A stretch of DNA of 64,000 nucleotides from Phycisphaerae bacterium (GCA_030604525.1 JAUVVQ010000008.1:1-64000), one strand, 5' to 3'. Counted from the stretch's first letter, positions 38,748 to 48,725 are shown. Numbers and translations are program-made. Notes: generated by a model not told the origin, from the sequence alone.

Positions 38748-40099
38748 CGGTTCGCTCCTTTAATTCTGCCCGCACTCGAGAAACCATCATAACTTCTCAT
38801 AATAAGGTTAGCTTCGATCTTCTGAACCAGGTCCAGGGAAACAGAGACAACAATCAATAAGCCGGTGCCGCCCAAGAAAGCCGTTACTCTCCAGTCAATA
38901 CCCAATAACAGTGAAGATACTGTTGGCACAACGGCGATTATTGCTAAAAAGGACGCCCCAAAATAAGTTATTCTTGTCATCACGGTTTCGAGGTAATCAG
39001 CGGTTCTTTTCCCAGGTCTCAACCCGGGGACAAAGGCGCCTGAGTCTCTAAGATTTTTGGCCATCTCCTTCGGCTGAAACTGAATTGTTGTCCAGAAATA
39101 AGCAAACAGGAAAATCAATAACATATACACGAAATTATAAGTAAAAGCTCGCGGCATTAACGCCTCTTGAAAAGTATTCAAAGACCAGGAGTTTTGCAGA
39201 GACGGTATTTTTCGTATTTGTGCAATAAGAATTGGTGGGAAAATCATAAAGCTCGAAGCGAAAATTATCGGCATCACGCCTCCATGATTTACTCGCAGCG
39301 GCAAATAATGTCTTTGCCCACCGTAAACTCTCCGACCTCTGGTTAGCTTTGCCTGCTGTATTGGTATTCTTCTCTGTCCCTGCGTTATCAATATAGCGCC
39401 TGCGACAACGAAGATAAAAGAAGCTATCAAGAACAGGATTTTTGCCGGCCCTATGGCGTCAGGCGGAGCGGCAAGACTCAAGTCAACCCGCTGGATAAGC
39501 ATTCTAATCGCCCAGGGCATACGAGAGACGATACCCGCCATAATTATCAAGCTTATACCGTTACCTATACCATATTCATCAATCTGCTCTCCAAGCCACA
39601 TCAGAAAGATAGTCCCTGCCGTCATACCAAAGACGCCCATAATTACAGCTTGCGTCCCCATGCCGACATAAGTATAGCTTCCGAGGACTTTCATAATCAT
39701 CAAAGCTTGAATAACACATATAGGCACTGTTAAATATCTGGTATATTCCTGGATTTTCTTATAGCCCGTTCTGCCTTCCTGCCGCAGTTTTTTCAAGGCG
39801 GGTATAACTTCCCCCAGCAGCATTAAGATAATCGAGGCGGTAATATACGGCATAATTCCAAGCCCGAACAGACTGCTTTTGCTCAGGGTTCCGCCGGTAA
39901 ATATCTGCATATATTCGGCAGCCCTTCCAAGAGGACTGGTCGTATCTCTTGTTTCCACAGACGCCTCTATCTTATCCTGGTCAAAGCAGGGAACAGGAAT
40001 ATGAAAACCAACCCTGTATATTAACAGCAAGGCAACCGTGAAAATGACTTTGTTGCGCAAGTCCGAGATTTTAAATATATTAATTACTGATCCAAGCAT
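38744..40099 (-). CDS. secY: Protein translocase subunit SecY
   Basis: RNKVIFTVALLLIYRVGFHIPVP; LFGLGIMPYITASIILMLL; multiple TM segments. Confidence 0.98.
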   Translation of the reverse strand: MLGSVINIFKISDLRNKVIFTVALLLIYRVGFHIPVPCFDQDKIEASVETRDTTSPLGRAAEYMQIFTGGTLSKSSLFGLGIMPYITASIILMLLGEVIPALKKLRQEGRTGYKKIQEYTRYLTVPICVIQALMIMKVLGSYTYVGMGTQAVIMGVFGMTAGTIFLMWLGEQIDEYGIGNGISLIIMAGIVSRMPWAIRMLIQRVDLSLAAPPDAIGPAKILFLIASFIFVVAGAILITQGQRRIPIQQAKLTRGRRVYGGQRHYLPLRVNHGGVMPIIFASSFMIFPPILIAQIRKIPSLQNSWSLNTFQEALMPRAFTYNFVYMLLIFLFAYFWTTIQFQPKEMAKNLRDSGAFVPGLRPGKRTADYLETVMTRITYFGASFLAIIAVVPTVSSLLLGIDWRVTAFLGGTGLLIVVSVSLDLVQKIEANLIMRSYDGFSSAGRIKGANR

Positions 40100-40160
40100 A
40101 TTCCGAACCCATATTAAATATCAATTACCGGCTTAATTTACATAGTTAAAACAATTAATC

Positions 40161-40604
40161 TTATATTACCTGAACCGTTCCGTCCGAGGCCTCAATTTTT
40201 TGTTTGGCAGCTTTGCTGAATTTGTGTGCCTTGACCTTCAGGTTTTTTGTTATATCTCCGTTACCAAGGACTTTAACTTTAGTTCTCATGCCTGGAATTA
40301 AGCCGGCTTCAGATAACTGCACCAAACCAATGTCCTGGCCGTTATCAAACCTTTCCAGCTGCGATACATTGACAATGCTGTAACGCGTCGCAAAATTATA
40401 ATTGTTAAAACCCCTTTTCGGCAATCTTCTGAACAAAGGCATCTGTCCGCCTTCAAATAATGAGTTTTTAGTAGCACCGGCTCTACTGCCGCTTCCCTTA
40501 TGCCCTCGTCCACTGGTCTTACCTCTGCCGGTACCACGTCCCCTGCCGGAACGCCTTCTTGATTTATTCCTGCCTGCTATAGAAGTTATTTCGTGACTTA
40601 ACAT
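40161..40604 (-). CDS. rplO: Ribosomal protein uL15
   Basis: RRSGRGRGTGRGKTSGRGHKGSGSRAG; FEGGQMPLFRRLPKRGFNN. Confidence 0.98.
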   Translation of the reverse strand: MLSHEITSIAGRNKSRRRSGRGRGTGRGKTSGRGHKGSGSRAGATKNSLFEGGQMPLFRRLPKRGFNNYNFATRYSIVNVSQLERFDNGQDIGLVQLSEAGLIPGMRTKVKVLGNGDITKNLKVKAHKFSKAAKQKIEASDGTVQVI

Positions 40605-40622
40605 TTAAATCATTCCACCTTA

Positions 40623-41141
40623 CTATTGCTTTGTAACAACTTCAATATTTACTCCCCTAAGGGATTCAACCTCTTCTTTATCACGCAACTTCAACAAACC
40701 ATTAAGCACTGCTTTAACAACGCTTTTAGGAGAAGTATTGTTATAAACTTTTGTAAGTACATCCTGGATGCCCGCTAATTCAAGGACCGCTCTGGCGCTG
40801 GAGCCGGCAATAACTCCCGTACCAGGACTGGCAGGGACAAGTACTACCCTGGTAGCTTCGAATCTGCCAATAACTTCGTGCGGTATCGTTCTTCCAGCTA
40901 AAGTTACTCTTTGTAAAGATTTTTTCCCCTCTTTGACACCTTTTTCCACTGCAAGAGGAACTTCGTTTGCTTTACCGTAACCTATGCCGACATTTCCTGA
41001 ACGGTCACCTACGACTACCAAGGCGGCAAAACTAAACTTCCTGCCACCTTTTAAAACCTTCGAAGACCGGTATATCTTGACAACCGACTCTTCCAAGAGC
41101 TTTTCTGCCTGACCACCTATTGTAACAGCTTCTTTAGCCAA
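40623..41141 (-). CDS. rpsE: Ribosomal protein uS5
   Basis: KGGRKFSFAALVVVGDRSGNVGIGYGKANEVPLAVEKGVKEGKKSL. Confidence 0.98.
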   Translation of the reverse strand: MAKEAVTIGGQAEKLLEESVVKIYRSSKVLKGGRKFSFAALVVVGDRSGNVGIGYGKANEVPLAVEKGVKEGKKSLQRVTLAGRTIPHEVIGRFEATRVVLVPASPGTGVIAGSSARAVLELAGIQDVLTKVYNNTSPKSVVKAVLNGLLKLRDKEEVESLRGVNIEVVTKQ

Positions 41142-41165
41142 TTTTATCCTCCGGATTTTATCTCT

Positions 41166-41531
41166 TTAAAAAACCAATCCAGCTTTTCTTGCTGAGTCCG
41201 CAAGAGCTTTTACTTTCCCGTGATACTTATATCTGTTCCTGTCAAACCGAACACATTTAATGCCGACCTGAAGAGCTTGCTTTGCGATTGCCTTACCTAT
41301 TATTCCAGCAGTTTCCTTATTATTGCCTTTAGGTAATTTATCACGCAAACCCTTTGTTCTTGTGTTCGTTGAGACTAAAGTTGCTCCTGCGACATCATCT
41401 ATAATTTGTGCATAAATATGTCTGTTAGACCGGAATACCGAGAATCTTGGTCTGTCCGGCGTTCCCAGAACTTTTTTCCTAACGTGATATTTACGTCTTA
41501 ATGCTCTTTTAGCGTTTCTTTGTTTTCCCAT
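41166..41531 (-). CDS. rplR: Ribosomal protein uL18
   Basis: MGKQRNAKRALRRKYHVRKKVLGTPDRPRFSVFRSNRHIYAQIIDD; start chosen at the internal Met. Confidence 0.95.
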   Translation of the reverse strand: MGKQRNAKRALRRKYHVRKKVLGTPDRPRFSVFRSNRHIYAQIIDDVAGATLVSTNTRTKGLRDKLPKGNNKETAGIIGKAIAKQALQVGIKCVRFDRNRYKYHGKVKALADSARKAGLVF

Positions 41532-41544
41532 AATGAAATCCTGC

Positions 41545-42129
41545 TTATGCCACACCACCTGAAGTAAAGGCCTTGCCGACTTTTCGTCTTACATACTCGT
41601 CAAAATAACGGATACCTTTGCCTTTATATGGTTCCGGCGGCCTTACTTTCCTAATAACCGAGGCAAACTGACCGACAGCTTGTTTATCCATTCCTGAAAT
41701 AGAGAACGCTGCGGGGACGTCGTTTCCGCGAGCATTCTCTGTCTTGATATTCACTTTTATACCTTTTGGAATTTCCATCTTCACTAAATGTGAGAAACCA
41801 ATCTGCAAAACCAATTGTCCGTCTTGTTCTTTGACATTATAGCCCGTCCCGTATATTTGCAATTTCTTTTCGAAACCTTTACTAACACCGGCTATCATAT
41901 TAGCAATCAGCGCCCGCATTGTCCCGTGCAGTTGTCTGTTTTTGCGAACTTGAGGTTTTTCGTTGATAATACGGATTTGATTTCCATCCCCTTCAACCTG
42001 TACTTTTATTTCCGGATGACAATCCATCTGTAAATCACCGAGCGGGCCTAAGACTTTAACCCTGCTTCCGCTAAGCTCTACTTTTACATCCTTTGGGATA
42101 TCTATCAGTTTTTTTCCGATACGACTCAT
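41545..42129 (-). CDS. rplF: Ribosomal protein uL6
   Basis: MSRIGKKLIDIPKDVKVELSGSRVKVLGPLGDL; PPEPYKGKGIRYFDEYVRRKVGK. Confidence 0.96.
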   Translation of the reverse strand: MSRIGKKLIDIPKDVKVELSGSRVKVLGPLGDLQMDCHPEIKVQVEGDGNQIRIINEKPQVRKNRQLHGTMRALIANMIAGVSKGFEKKLQIYGTGYNVKEQDGQLVLQIGFSHLVKMEIPKGIKVNIKTENARGNDVPAAFSISGMDKQAVGQFASVIRKVRPPEPYKGKGIRYFDEYVRRKVGKAFTSGGVA

Positions 42130-42527
42130 CAACTCACCGTACAAAGAATTTCGCCACCTGTTTTATTTTCCCGACACTTTCTACCGCTCATCACACCTTG
42201 ACTTGTTGTAACGATATTTATTCCAAGCCCCGCTAAAACGTGAGGCAAATCGTCGACCGAGGAATAAACTCTACGTCCCGGCTTACTTATCCTTTTAATG
42301 CTATTGATAACAGGTTTGCCCTCAGGGTCATATTTCAATTTTATTCTGAGTATCCCCTGGTTATTATCATCGATACGGTCGTAATCCATTACAAACCCTT
42401 CTTCTTTCAAAACAGAAGCAATCCCCTCACATATATTAGAGGCCTTGATGTTAACCTGCTCTTTATTTGTCCGAACAGCGTTACGTACTCTTGTCAACAT
42501 ATCAGCTATTGGGTCGTTTAGACTCAT
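42129..42527 (-). CDS. rpsH: Ribosomal protein uS8
   Basis: MSLNDPIADMLTRVRNAVRTNKEQVNIKAS; GLGINIVTTSQGVMSGRKCRENKTGGEILCTVS. Confidence 0.98.
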   Translation of the reverse strand: MSLNDPIADMLTRVRNAVRTNKEQVNIKASNICEGIASVLKEEGFVMDYDRIDDNNQGILRIKLKYDPEGKPVINSIKRISKPGRRVYSSVDDLPHVLAGLGINIVTTSQGVMSGRKCRENKTGGEILCTVS

Positions 42528-42579
42528 AATTTTATATCTCTTTTTCTATCACCTATACAATTTTAACATTAACCGCCAG

Positions 42580-42765
42580 CTACCAGCTTGCCTTTTTTAC
42601 TCCGGGAATTTTCCCTTCATTTGCCAATGTTCTAAAACAGATTCTACAAATTTTAAACTTTTGATAGACAGCTCTGGACCTTCCGCAAAGTTCGCATCGG
42701 GTATTCTGTCTAACCCTGAATTTCTGCTTTTTTCTGGTTTTATTTTCTTGCGCTTTTGTTGTCAT
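42580..42765 (-). CDS. rpsN: Ribosomal protein uS14 (type Z, zinc-binding)
   Basis: [39 protein letters not shown]. Confidence 0.97.
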   Translation of the reverse strand: MTTKAQENKTRKKQKFRVRQNTRCELCGRSRAVYQKFKICRICFRTLANEGKIPGVKKASW

Positions 42766-42810
42766 TCATACGCTCCAAATCAAACTTTTTTTCGCAGCTA
42801 ATACATAAAA

Positions 42811-43368
42811 TCAATCGTTATCTTTTGTTAATCCCTTAAAAGGCATTCCGAACAGAGAAAGCATTGCCCTTGCTTCATCATTTGTCGCTGCTGTTGTAAC
42901 AAAACAGATATCCATCCCCTGCTGAAACTCAACTTTAGCAGGATTAATCTCTGGAAAAACACTTTGCTCTGTCAATCCCATAGTATAATTGCCTCTGCCG
43001 TCGAAACTTTTGGGGTTTAATCCTCGAAAGTCCCTGACTCTCGGAATCGCAAGGTTTATGAGTCTGTCCATAAACTCATACATTCTGTCTCCGCGTAGAG
43101 TTACTTTCAGCCCGATTTTATCACCTTCACGAAGCTTAAAGTTAGAAACACTTTTCCTGGCTTTGCAAACAGCAGGCATCAGTCCGGTAATCATCATCAG
43201 GTCATTTTTCGCCGCCTCCAGGTATTTCTTATCTTCCGTCGCCCTGCCGACACCCATAGAGACAACGACTTTTTTCATACCCGGGACAGCCATACGATTT
43301 TTATAACCAAATTCCTTGGTTAATTGTTCAATTATTTGTGATTTATATAAGTCTTTTAAACGAATCAT
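42811..43368 (-). CDS. rplE: Ribosomal protein uL5
   Basis: MAVPGMKKVVVSMGVGRATEDKKYLEAA; VRDFRGLNPKSFDGRGNYTMGLTEQSVFPEI. Confidence 0.98.
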   Translation of the reverse strand: MIRLKDLYKSQIIEQLTKEFGYKNRMAVPGMKKVVVSMGVGRATEDKKYLEAAKNDLMMITGLMPAVCKARKSVSNFKLREGDKIGLKVTLRGDRMYEFMDRLINLAIPRVRDFRGLNPKSFDGRGNYTMGLTEQSVFPEINPAKVEFQQGMDICFVTTAATNDEARAMLSLFGMPFKGLTKDND

Positions 43369-43421
43369 ATTAATTCTCGTTATCTTTATCCTTCAAGCAA
43401 TCCGGATACTATTTAAGCCGG

Positions 43422-43754
43422 CTATTTCGCCCTTCTGATAGTTCCAATTTCTGTTCCATCCGCAGCGACTCTTTTTTTGCTTCCATCTTTTTCTATCTTA
43501 TAACGTACACGCGTTTCTCGGGAGCTCTTGGGATTTATTGGCAGGACATTACTAATATCCATAGGTTGTTCAATGTCAATTCGTCCTCCCTGCGGATTTT
43601 TTGTTGACGGACGAACGTGCTTTTTCACCACATTACGGCCCTGCACAACAACTTTTCCTTTTTTCGGATACACGTGTAATACTTTACCGGTGGCGCCTTT
43701 ATGAACACCAGCTATAATCTTAACCATATCACCTGTTTTCACATGCAAAGCCAT
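43422..43754 (-). CDS. rplX: Ribosomal protein uL24
   Basis: MALHVKTGDMVKIIAGVHKGATGKVLHVYPKKGKVVVQGRNVVKKHVRPS. Confidence 0.96.
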   Translation of the reverse strand: MALHVKTGDMVKIIAGVHKGATGKVLHVYPKKGKVVVQGRNVVKKHVRPSTKNPQGGRIDIEQPMDISNVLPINPKSSRETRVRYKIEKDGSKKRVAADGTEIGTIRRAK

Positions 43755-43797
43755 TGTTTCACCTTTTTTCCAGACAAGAATAAATTGCAACTATTTT

Positions 43798-44184
43798 CTA
43801 AACAACCTCACTTGCCAGGGAAATAATTTTCATAAAGTTTTTTTCACGCAGCTCACGTGCCACGGCCCCAAAAATCCTTGTTCCAATCGGATTCCCATCA
43901 TCATCAATCATTACTGCAGCATTGCTGTCAAACCTGACATAACTACCATCAGGTCTTTTGACGGGGCTTTTAGTGCGAATAATAACACATTTATGAACTT
44001 TTTTATCATCCAACTGACAACTCGGCAGAGCTTTTTTTATAGCCACAACAATAATATCACCAACAGCAGCAACCGGTCGAGTTAATTTACCTCTCGAACC
44101 GCTTCTATTGAGAACCTTAACGCAAAGGACTGACTTAACGCCTGAGTTATCAGCAACATTTAATCTCGTTTCCTGTTGAATCAT
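43798..44184 (-). CDS. rplN: Ribosomal protein uL14
   Basis: [54 protein letters not shown]. Confidence 0.98.
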   Translation of the reverse strand: MIQQETRLNVADNSGVKSVLCVKVLNRSGSRGKLTRPVAAVGDIIVVAIKKALPSCQLDDKKVHKCVIIRTKSPVKRPDGSYVRFDSNAAVMIDDDGNPIGTRIFGAVARELREKNFMKIISLASEVV

Positions 44185-44222
44185 TTTTATCTCGAAATTA
44201 TTTCAAGTAACCCTTTTTACTT

Positions 44223-44477
44223 TTAAAGCGCTTTTTCCAAGACTTTTATAAGCCGCCAGCTCTTCGTCTTGCTATAAGGACGGCAGGGTGAAATCACAAC
44301 TACATCACCAACCTTTGCCTGGTTCTGTTCATCATGAACCGCAAATGTACTCCTACGCCGCACATACTTTCCATACTTCGGGTGTTTTACCTTATAATCC
44401 ATCGCAACTCTGAGACTTTTCTCGCCGCTGCAGCTTATCACTTTACCAGTTTGCGTTTTCAATATTTGTTCACTCAT
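44223..44477 (-). CDS. rpsQ: Ribosomal protein uS17
   Basis: TGKVISCSGEKSLRVAMDYKVKHPKYGKYVRRRSTFAVHDE. Confidence 0.96.
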   Translation of the reverse strand: MSEQILKTQTGKVISCSGEKSLRVAMDYKVKHPKYGKYVRRRSTFAVHDEQNQAKVGDVVVISPCRPYSKTKSWRLIKVLEKAL

Positions 44478-44517
44478 TTTTTACTTCCTTTTATTCCTCG
44501 AAGCTGCGGGAAGAATT

Positions 44518-44703
44518 TTATTTCTTTTCACGTATTATCGTTTTGATTCTGGCAATTTCCCGCCTGGCGTTTTTTAAGGCCTTCGAGTTTTCCAGCTTTT
44601 CCGTAACCGCCTGGGCGCCTAAATCAAACAGATGCGTTTTCAGCTCTTCAAACTTCACTTCCAATTCATCCAAACTCATCTCACGATACTGATGCGCCTT
44701 CAT
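44518..44703 (-). CDS. rpmC: Ribosomal protein uL29
   Basis: REMSLDELEVKFEELKTHLFDLGAQAVTEKLENSKALKNARREIARIKTII. Confidence 0.95.
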   Translation of the reverse strand: MKAHQYREMSLDELEVKFEELKTHLFDLGAQAVTEKLENSKALKNARREIARIKTIIREKK

Positions 44704-44718
44704 CCAAACTTTTCCTTA

Positions 44719-45138
44719 TCAAATTGAATGTCTTCGTTTAACAAACCTGCATTTTACAGGCATTTTATGAGCGACTCTAAGAAGGGCCTGTTTTGCAATA
44801 TGTTCTTCAACTCCGCCTATTTCAACCATAATCGTCCCGGGTCTTACAGATGCCACCCAGGATTCAGTTTCTCCTTTGCCTTTACCCATTCTTGTCTCCA
44901 GCGGCTTTGAGCTAACGGGCTTAGAAGGAAATATTCTAAGATATACTTTACCCTCACGATGTAAAAAATGAGTTGCAGAGACTCGAGATGCCTCAATATT
45001 CTTAGCGGATATCCATCCCTTTTCCAGAGATTGCAAACCATAGTCGCCGAAGGCAACGAAGTTATTCCGGCTGGCGTTGCCTTTTATTTTGCCGCGCTGG
45101 CTCTTGCGATATTTTACTCTTTTCGGCATTAATGGCAT
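44719..45138 (-). CDS. rplP: Ribosomal protein uL16
   Basis: MPKRVKYRKSQRGKIKGNASRNNFVAFGDYGLQSLEKGWISAKNIEASR. Confidence 0.98.
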   Translation of the reverse strand: MPLMPKRVKYRKSQRGKIKGNASRNNFVAFGDYGLQSLEKGWISAKNIEASRVSATHFLHREGKVYLRIFPSKPVSSKPLETRMGKGKGETESWVASVRPGTIMVEIGGVEEHIAKQALLRVAHKMPVKCRFVKRRHSI

Positions 45139-45207
45139 TGTTCAAGTCCTTGTATCTAAAAAACTCAATAACCCTTAACGATGCTGGATTATCTTACGAA
45201 TTATTTA

Positions 45208-45996
45208 CTATTGGCTCTTCTTTGGTTCAGTCTTATCAGGTTCTTTTTTGCTGTCATCCTTTTTGGGTATTCTATGTTTACCCTTAACTGCCGGGTTTGT
45301 TTTTTTAGTCCTCCGACTCATTACCGGCCGTCTCTTTACAATAACGGGTTTTTGTTCTTCTCCGTATTTACCTTTGTATATCCATACTTTAACTCCTATC
45401 GTGCCGTATGTCGTTTTTGAGACCGCAAGAGCATAATCAACATTAGCATCTAAAGTCTGCAGCGGAACACTACCCCGCTTTTGAGTTTCTTTACGTGCCA
45501 TTTCCGCCCCGCCTAAACGACCTGAGCAGGTGATTTTCACTCCTTGCGCGCCTGCATTCATACAAGATTCGCACTGCTGCTTCATTGTTCGCCTAAAAGA
45601 AGCCCGTTTTGCAAGCTGCTCGGCAATGGCTTCAGCGACTATATTAGCGTTTAGCTCAGGTTCCTTAATCTCAACAACATTCACACTTACTTTGCTGCCG
45701 GTCAGAACTTCCAATTCCTGACGCAATATATCGACTTCTCCACCTCTCGGCCCTATGACAATGCCGGGCCTGCCGCTGTGCAAAGTTACTTTTACCTCGT
45801 TACGTGTTCTGACAATCTCAGTCTTCGCCACAGCCCCTTTAGGCATCCGGCGATTGCACTTTTCATCTACATATCGACGTATTTTCGCATCTTCGACAAG
45901 CAGGTCGCCGTAAGTCGCCTTGGGAGCAAACCAATGGCTCTGCCAGTCAAGTCTTATGCCTGTTCTAAAACCAATTGGTGATACTTTTTGACCCAT
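45208..45996 (-). CDS. rpsC: Ribosomal protein uS3 with basic/charged C-terminal tail
   Basis: MGQKVSPIGFRTGIRLDWQSHWFA; KH domain VIGPRGGEVDILRQELE; C-terminal YGTIGVKVWIYKG. Confidence 0.98.
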   Translation of the reverse strand: MGQKVSPIGFRTGIRLDWQSHWFAPKATYGDLLVEDAKIRRYVDEKCNRRMPKGAVAKTEIVRTRNEVKVTLHSGRPGIVIGPRGGEVDILRQELEVLTGSKVSVNVVEIKEPELNANIVAEAIAEQLAKRASFRRTMKQQCESCMNAGAQGVKITCSGRLGGAEMARKETQKRGSVPLQTLDANVDYALAVSKTTYGTIGVKVWIYKGKYGEEQKPVIVKRRPVMSRRTKKTNPAVKGKHRIPKKDDSKKEPDKTEPKKSQ

Positions 45997-46021
45997 AACC
46001 GGTATCTCTTATTTCTTAATT

Positions 46022-46576
46022 TTATCTTTGAATTTCCGCTACGGTAACATATATATGAGAGGCCTTCTTACGAATAGGATATGACTTGCCTCTATCTTTA
46101 GGAATCCATCGTTTGGTGCCTACACGTAATCCGGCATCTTCAACATACGCCTGGCTGACATAAAGATTATCAACATCCGCTTCCTGCTCATCAGCATCAG
46201 CAACCGCACATTTTAAAACCTTGTTCACCATTGGAGCAGCTCTTTTTCGAGTGAATTTCAAAACATCCATAGCATCCTGAATACGTCGTTCAACTATCAG
46301 CTCCGTCACCAGCCGGGCTTTCGACGGCGATATAGGTGCATAGCAATAGGAAGAATGCCAGGCCGTCAAATCATTCACATTAACATTCAAAGCAGTCGCT
46401 AAATTACGTATATCTTCTTTCCGGGGTTTAGGGTTGAACCGACCTTTTTCCCAATTCTTTATGGCCACAATCGCCTTTTTCCTGCTCAGTCCGCTTCTTA
46501 CCAGGTGCTCGGCCAACTGACTGCCGCTAACATTCTGCTTTTTACAAAGCCGTGTTAATTTTTCCGGACTTAACAT
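46022..46576 (-). CDS. rplV: Ribosomal protein uL22 with N-terminal HTH (XRE-like) extension
   Basis: Start MLSPEKL at 46576 with GAGGAAG upstream; N-terminal LTRLCKKQNVSGSQLAEHLVRSGLSRKKAIVAIKNWEKGRFNPKPRKEDIRNLATALNVNVNDL; uL22 core SYCYAPISPSKARLVTELI...KRWIPKDRGKSYPIRKKASHIYVTVAE. Confidence 0.93.
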   Translation of the reverse strand: MLSPEKLTRLCKKQNVSGSQLAEHLVRSGLSRKKAIVAIKNWEKGRFNPKPRKEDIRNLATALNVNVNDLTAWHSSYCYAPISPSKARLVTELIVERRIQDAMDVLKFTRKRAAPMVNKVLKCAVADADEQEADVDNLYVSQAYVEDAGLRVGTKRWIPKDRGKSYPIRKKASHIYVTVAEIQR

Positions 46577-46604
46577 AAACTTACTTCCTCTACAAAGAGT
46601 TCTT

Positions 46605-46886
46605 TTAACCGGTTGCTCCCGCAACCTTTCTCGTTGAATGGCCTCTGAAGGTCCTTGTTGGTGAGAACTCACCAAGCTTATGGCCAACCATATCCTCTGT
46701 GACAAAAACCTTATGAAAGATTTTGCCGTTGTGAACCAAAAAAGTAAAACTAACGAATTCCGGTATTATAGTACACCTCCGTGACCAGGTTTTTATCGGC
46801 TCCTTAGAACCGGATTCAATCTGCTTTTGAACCTTACCAAATAACTTCTCGTCAATAAAAGGTCCTTTTTTAAGAGATCTTCCCAT
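46605..46886 (-). CDS. rpsS: Ribosomal protein uS19
   Basis: [39 protein letters not shown]. Confidence 0.98.
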   Translation of the reverse strand: MGRSLKKGPFIDEKLFGKVQKQIESGSKEPIKTWSRRCTIIPEFVSFTFLVHNGKIFHKVFVTEDMVGHKLGEFSPTRTFRGHSTRKVAGATG

Positions 46887-46926
46887 ATCTATGCTCTCTC
46901 TACAATTTATATTATGCTATCTTTAT

Positions 46927-47760
46927 TTACCGTTTCTTTTTGCGTCTTCGAATAATTCTTTTATCACTTATCTTTCGAGCACTTCTCGTTTTTCCACCCT
47001 TTGCCAGCACTCCGGTCGGCGAGCAGGGATGTCTTCCGCCATTTGAACGACCTTCCCCGCCGCCCATTGGATGGGAGGCGGGATTTTGTGCCTTTCCTCT
47101 TACGTGTGGACGACGACCTAAATGACGTTTCCGGCCTGCCTTGCCAAGCTTGATGTTTTGGTGTTCGGGATTACTTAACTGACCGACAGTAGCACGACAC
47201 TCTTTTCTCAACATTCGCATCTCGCCGCTCGGCAAAATGATAGTTATCCAATTACCTTCCTTAGCCATAATTCTCGCCGCCCCGCCGGCGCCTCTGACCA
47301 GTTTCCCGCCCTGACCGGGAGTCATTTCGATATTGTAAATTTCAATCCCGTTAGGTATTCGTTCAAGCGGCATCGAATTACCAACCTTTGGCTCACAAGA
47401 CGAGCCGCTTACAATTTTATCTCCCACCCCCAGCCCAACAGGCGCCAGAATATATCTCTTTTCGCCGTCAGCATAATTAACCAGGGCAATAAAACAATTT
47501 CTATTGGGGTCTCGTTCTATTGTTGCAACTTTCGCAGGGATATCTTCTTTATCTCGCTTAAAATCGATGACCCGATAGATTCTGCGCGCCCCGCCGCCTC
47601 GAAATCTCGAGGTGGTGACGCCGTGATGATTCCTTCCACCGGTCTTCTTTATCCGCTTGCAAAGCGATTTTTCAGGTGTAGTTCTCGTTATTTCGGAATA
47701 CTGATTTACCGAGCTTCCCCGGCGTCCGGGTGTTGTCGGTCTATATTTCTTAATACCCAT
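46927..47760 (-). CDS. rplB: Ribosomal protein uL2
   Basis: MGIKKYRPTTPGRRGSSVNQYSEIT; GRRPHVRGKAQNPASHPMGGGEGRSNGGRHPCSPTG. Confidence 0.98.
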   Translation of the reverse strand: MGIKKYRPTTPGRRGSSVNQYSEITRTTPEKSLCKRIKKTGGRNHHGVTTSRFRGGGARRIYRVIDFKRDKEDIPAKVATIERDPNRNCFIALVNYADGEKRYILAPVGLGVGDKIVSGSSCEPKVGNSMPLERIPNGIEIYNIEMTPGQGGKLVRGAGGAARIMAKEGNWITIILPSGEMRMLRKECRATVGQLSNPEHQNIKLGKAGRKRHLGRRPHVRGKAQNPASHPMGGGEGRSNGGRHPCSPTGVLAKGGKTRSARKISDKRIIRRRKKKR

Positions 47761-47799
47761 AAGATATATCTCTGAATTTACAAAACCTGTATTTTCAAC

Positions 47800-48078
47800 T
47801 TAGAATAAATCAATATGATAATCCGACTGCAAATAAACGACCGCCTTTTTCCAGCTTGGCGTCACACCATAGTTTCTGCCTTTGCGTCGCCGTTTGCCTT
47901 TCCTGTTAGCCGTTCTGACTCGCTGCACTTTAACATTGTATATTTTCTCAATCGCCTGTTTAACCTCGGCCTTGTTGGCCCTGTGATGTACCTGAAAAGG
48001 ATACGCTCCGGTTGCATTGGCAAAATGCATGCCCTTCTCAGTAATCAACGGTCGAATTATTACTTTATAATTTTCCAT
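47800..48078 (-). CDS. rplW: Ribosomal protein uL23
   Basis: VIIRPLITEKGMHFANATGAYPFQVHHRANKAEVKQAIEKIYNVKVQRVRT. Confidence 0.97.
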   Translation of the reverse strand: MENYKVIIRPLITEKGMHFANATGAYPFQVHHRANKAEVKQAIEKIYNVKVQRVRTANRKGKRRRKGRNYGVTPSWKKAVVYLQSDYHIDLF

Positions 48079-48089
48079 AACAAACGCTT

Positions 48090-48725
48090 TTAATTTTTGT
48101 CTGCTTTGCTTTTATTCAAAAAAGACAAAAAGGCCTCTTTTGTAAATATCATCTTCTTTCGCCTGCATATATCGAAAACATTCAGGTTATCCACGGGCAT
48201 AATTTCCACTTTGGGAACGTTTCTGCTCGATTTATAAATGTTTTCATTATAATCGCTTATCGTTACCAAACAACCTCGGTCAACGCTCAAATTGCCAAGA
48301 ACTTTTACAAAATCATGAGTTCGGGGTTTTTCGAAATTTAATTCATCCACCACGATAATATCATTACCCAAAAGCTTTGACAGGATTGCCGATTTAACAG
48401 CCAGCCGTTTTTGTTTTTTTGGCATTCGTTTTCTAAAACTTTTAGGCGACTTGGCAAAAGTAACTCCTCCGCCTACGCGCTTACCGGTTCGGCTATTACC
48501 GACTCTGGCGTTACCGGTGCCCTTCTGCCTGAAAAGTTTCCTTCCGGAGCCGGATTTCATACCCCTTCCCCGAGTTGCGGCAGTCCCGGCACGCTTGTTT
48601 GCATGATGCATAACAATCGCCTGCTTAAGCAGACTATATCTGACTGAGCCGCCGAAATCGCTCTCGGCTACCTTGAGCTTATCAACTTCCTGGCCTTCTC
48701 TATTGTAAACCGCTAAATCAATCAT
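48090..48725 (-). CDS. rplD: Ribosomal protein uL4
   Basis: RAGTAATRGRGMKSGSGRKLFRQKGTGNARVGNSRTGKRVGGGVTFAKSPKSF. Confidence 0.97.
   Translation of the reverse strand: MIDLAVYNREGQEVDKLKVAESDFGGSVRYSLLKQAIVMHHANKRAGTAATRGRGMKSGSGRKLFRQKGTGNARVGNSRTGKRVGGGVTFAKSPKSFRKRMPKKQKRLAVKSAILSKLLGNDIIVVDELNFEKPRTHDFVKVLGNLSVDRGCLVTISDYNENIYKSSRNVPKVEIMPVDNLNVFDICRRKKMIFTKEAFLSFLNKSKADKN

Noticed and set aside
46022-46705. rplV start at 46705 (227 aa)
   Set aside because: That start overlaps the end of rpsS; the ATG at 46576 has a good RBS and leaves a normal spacer.
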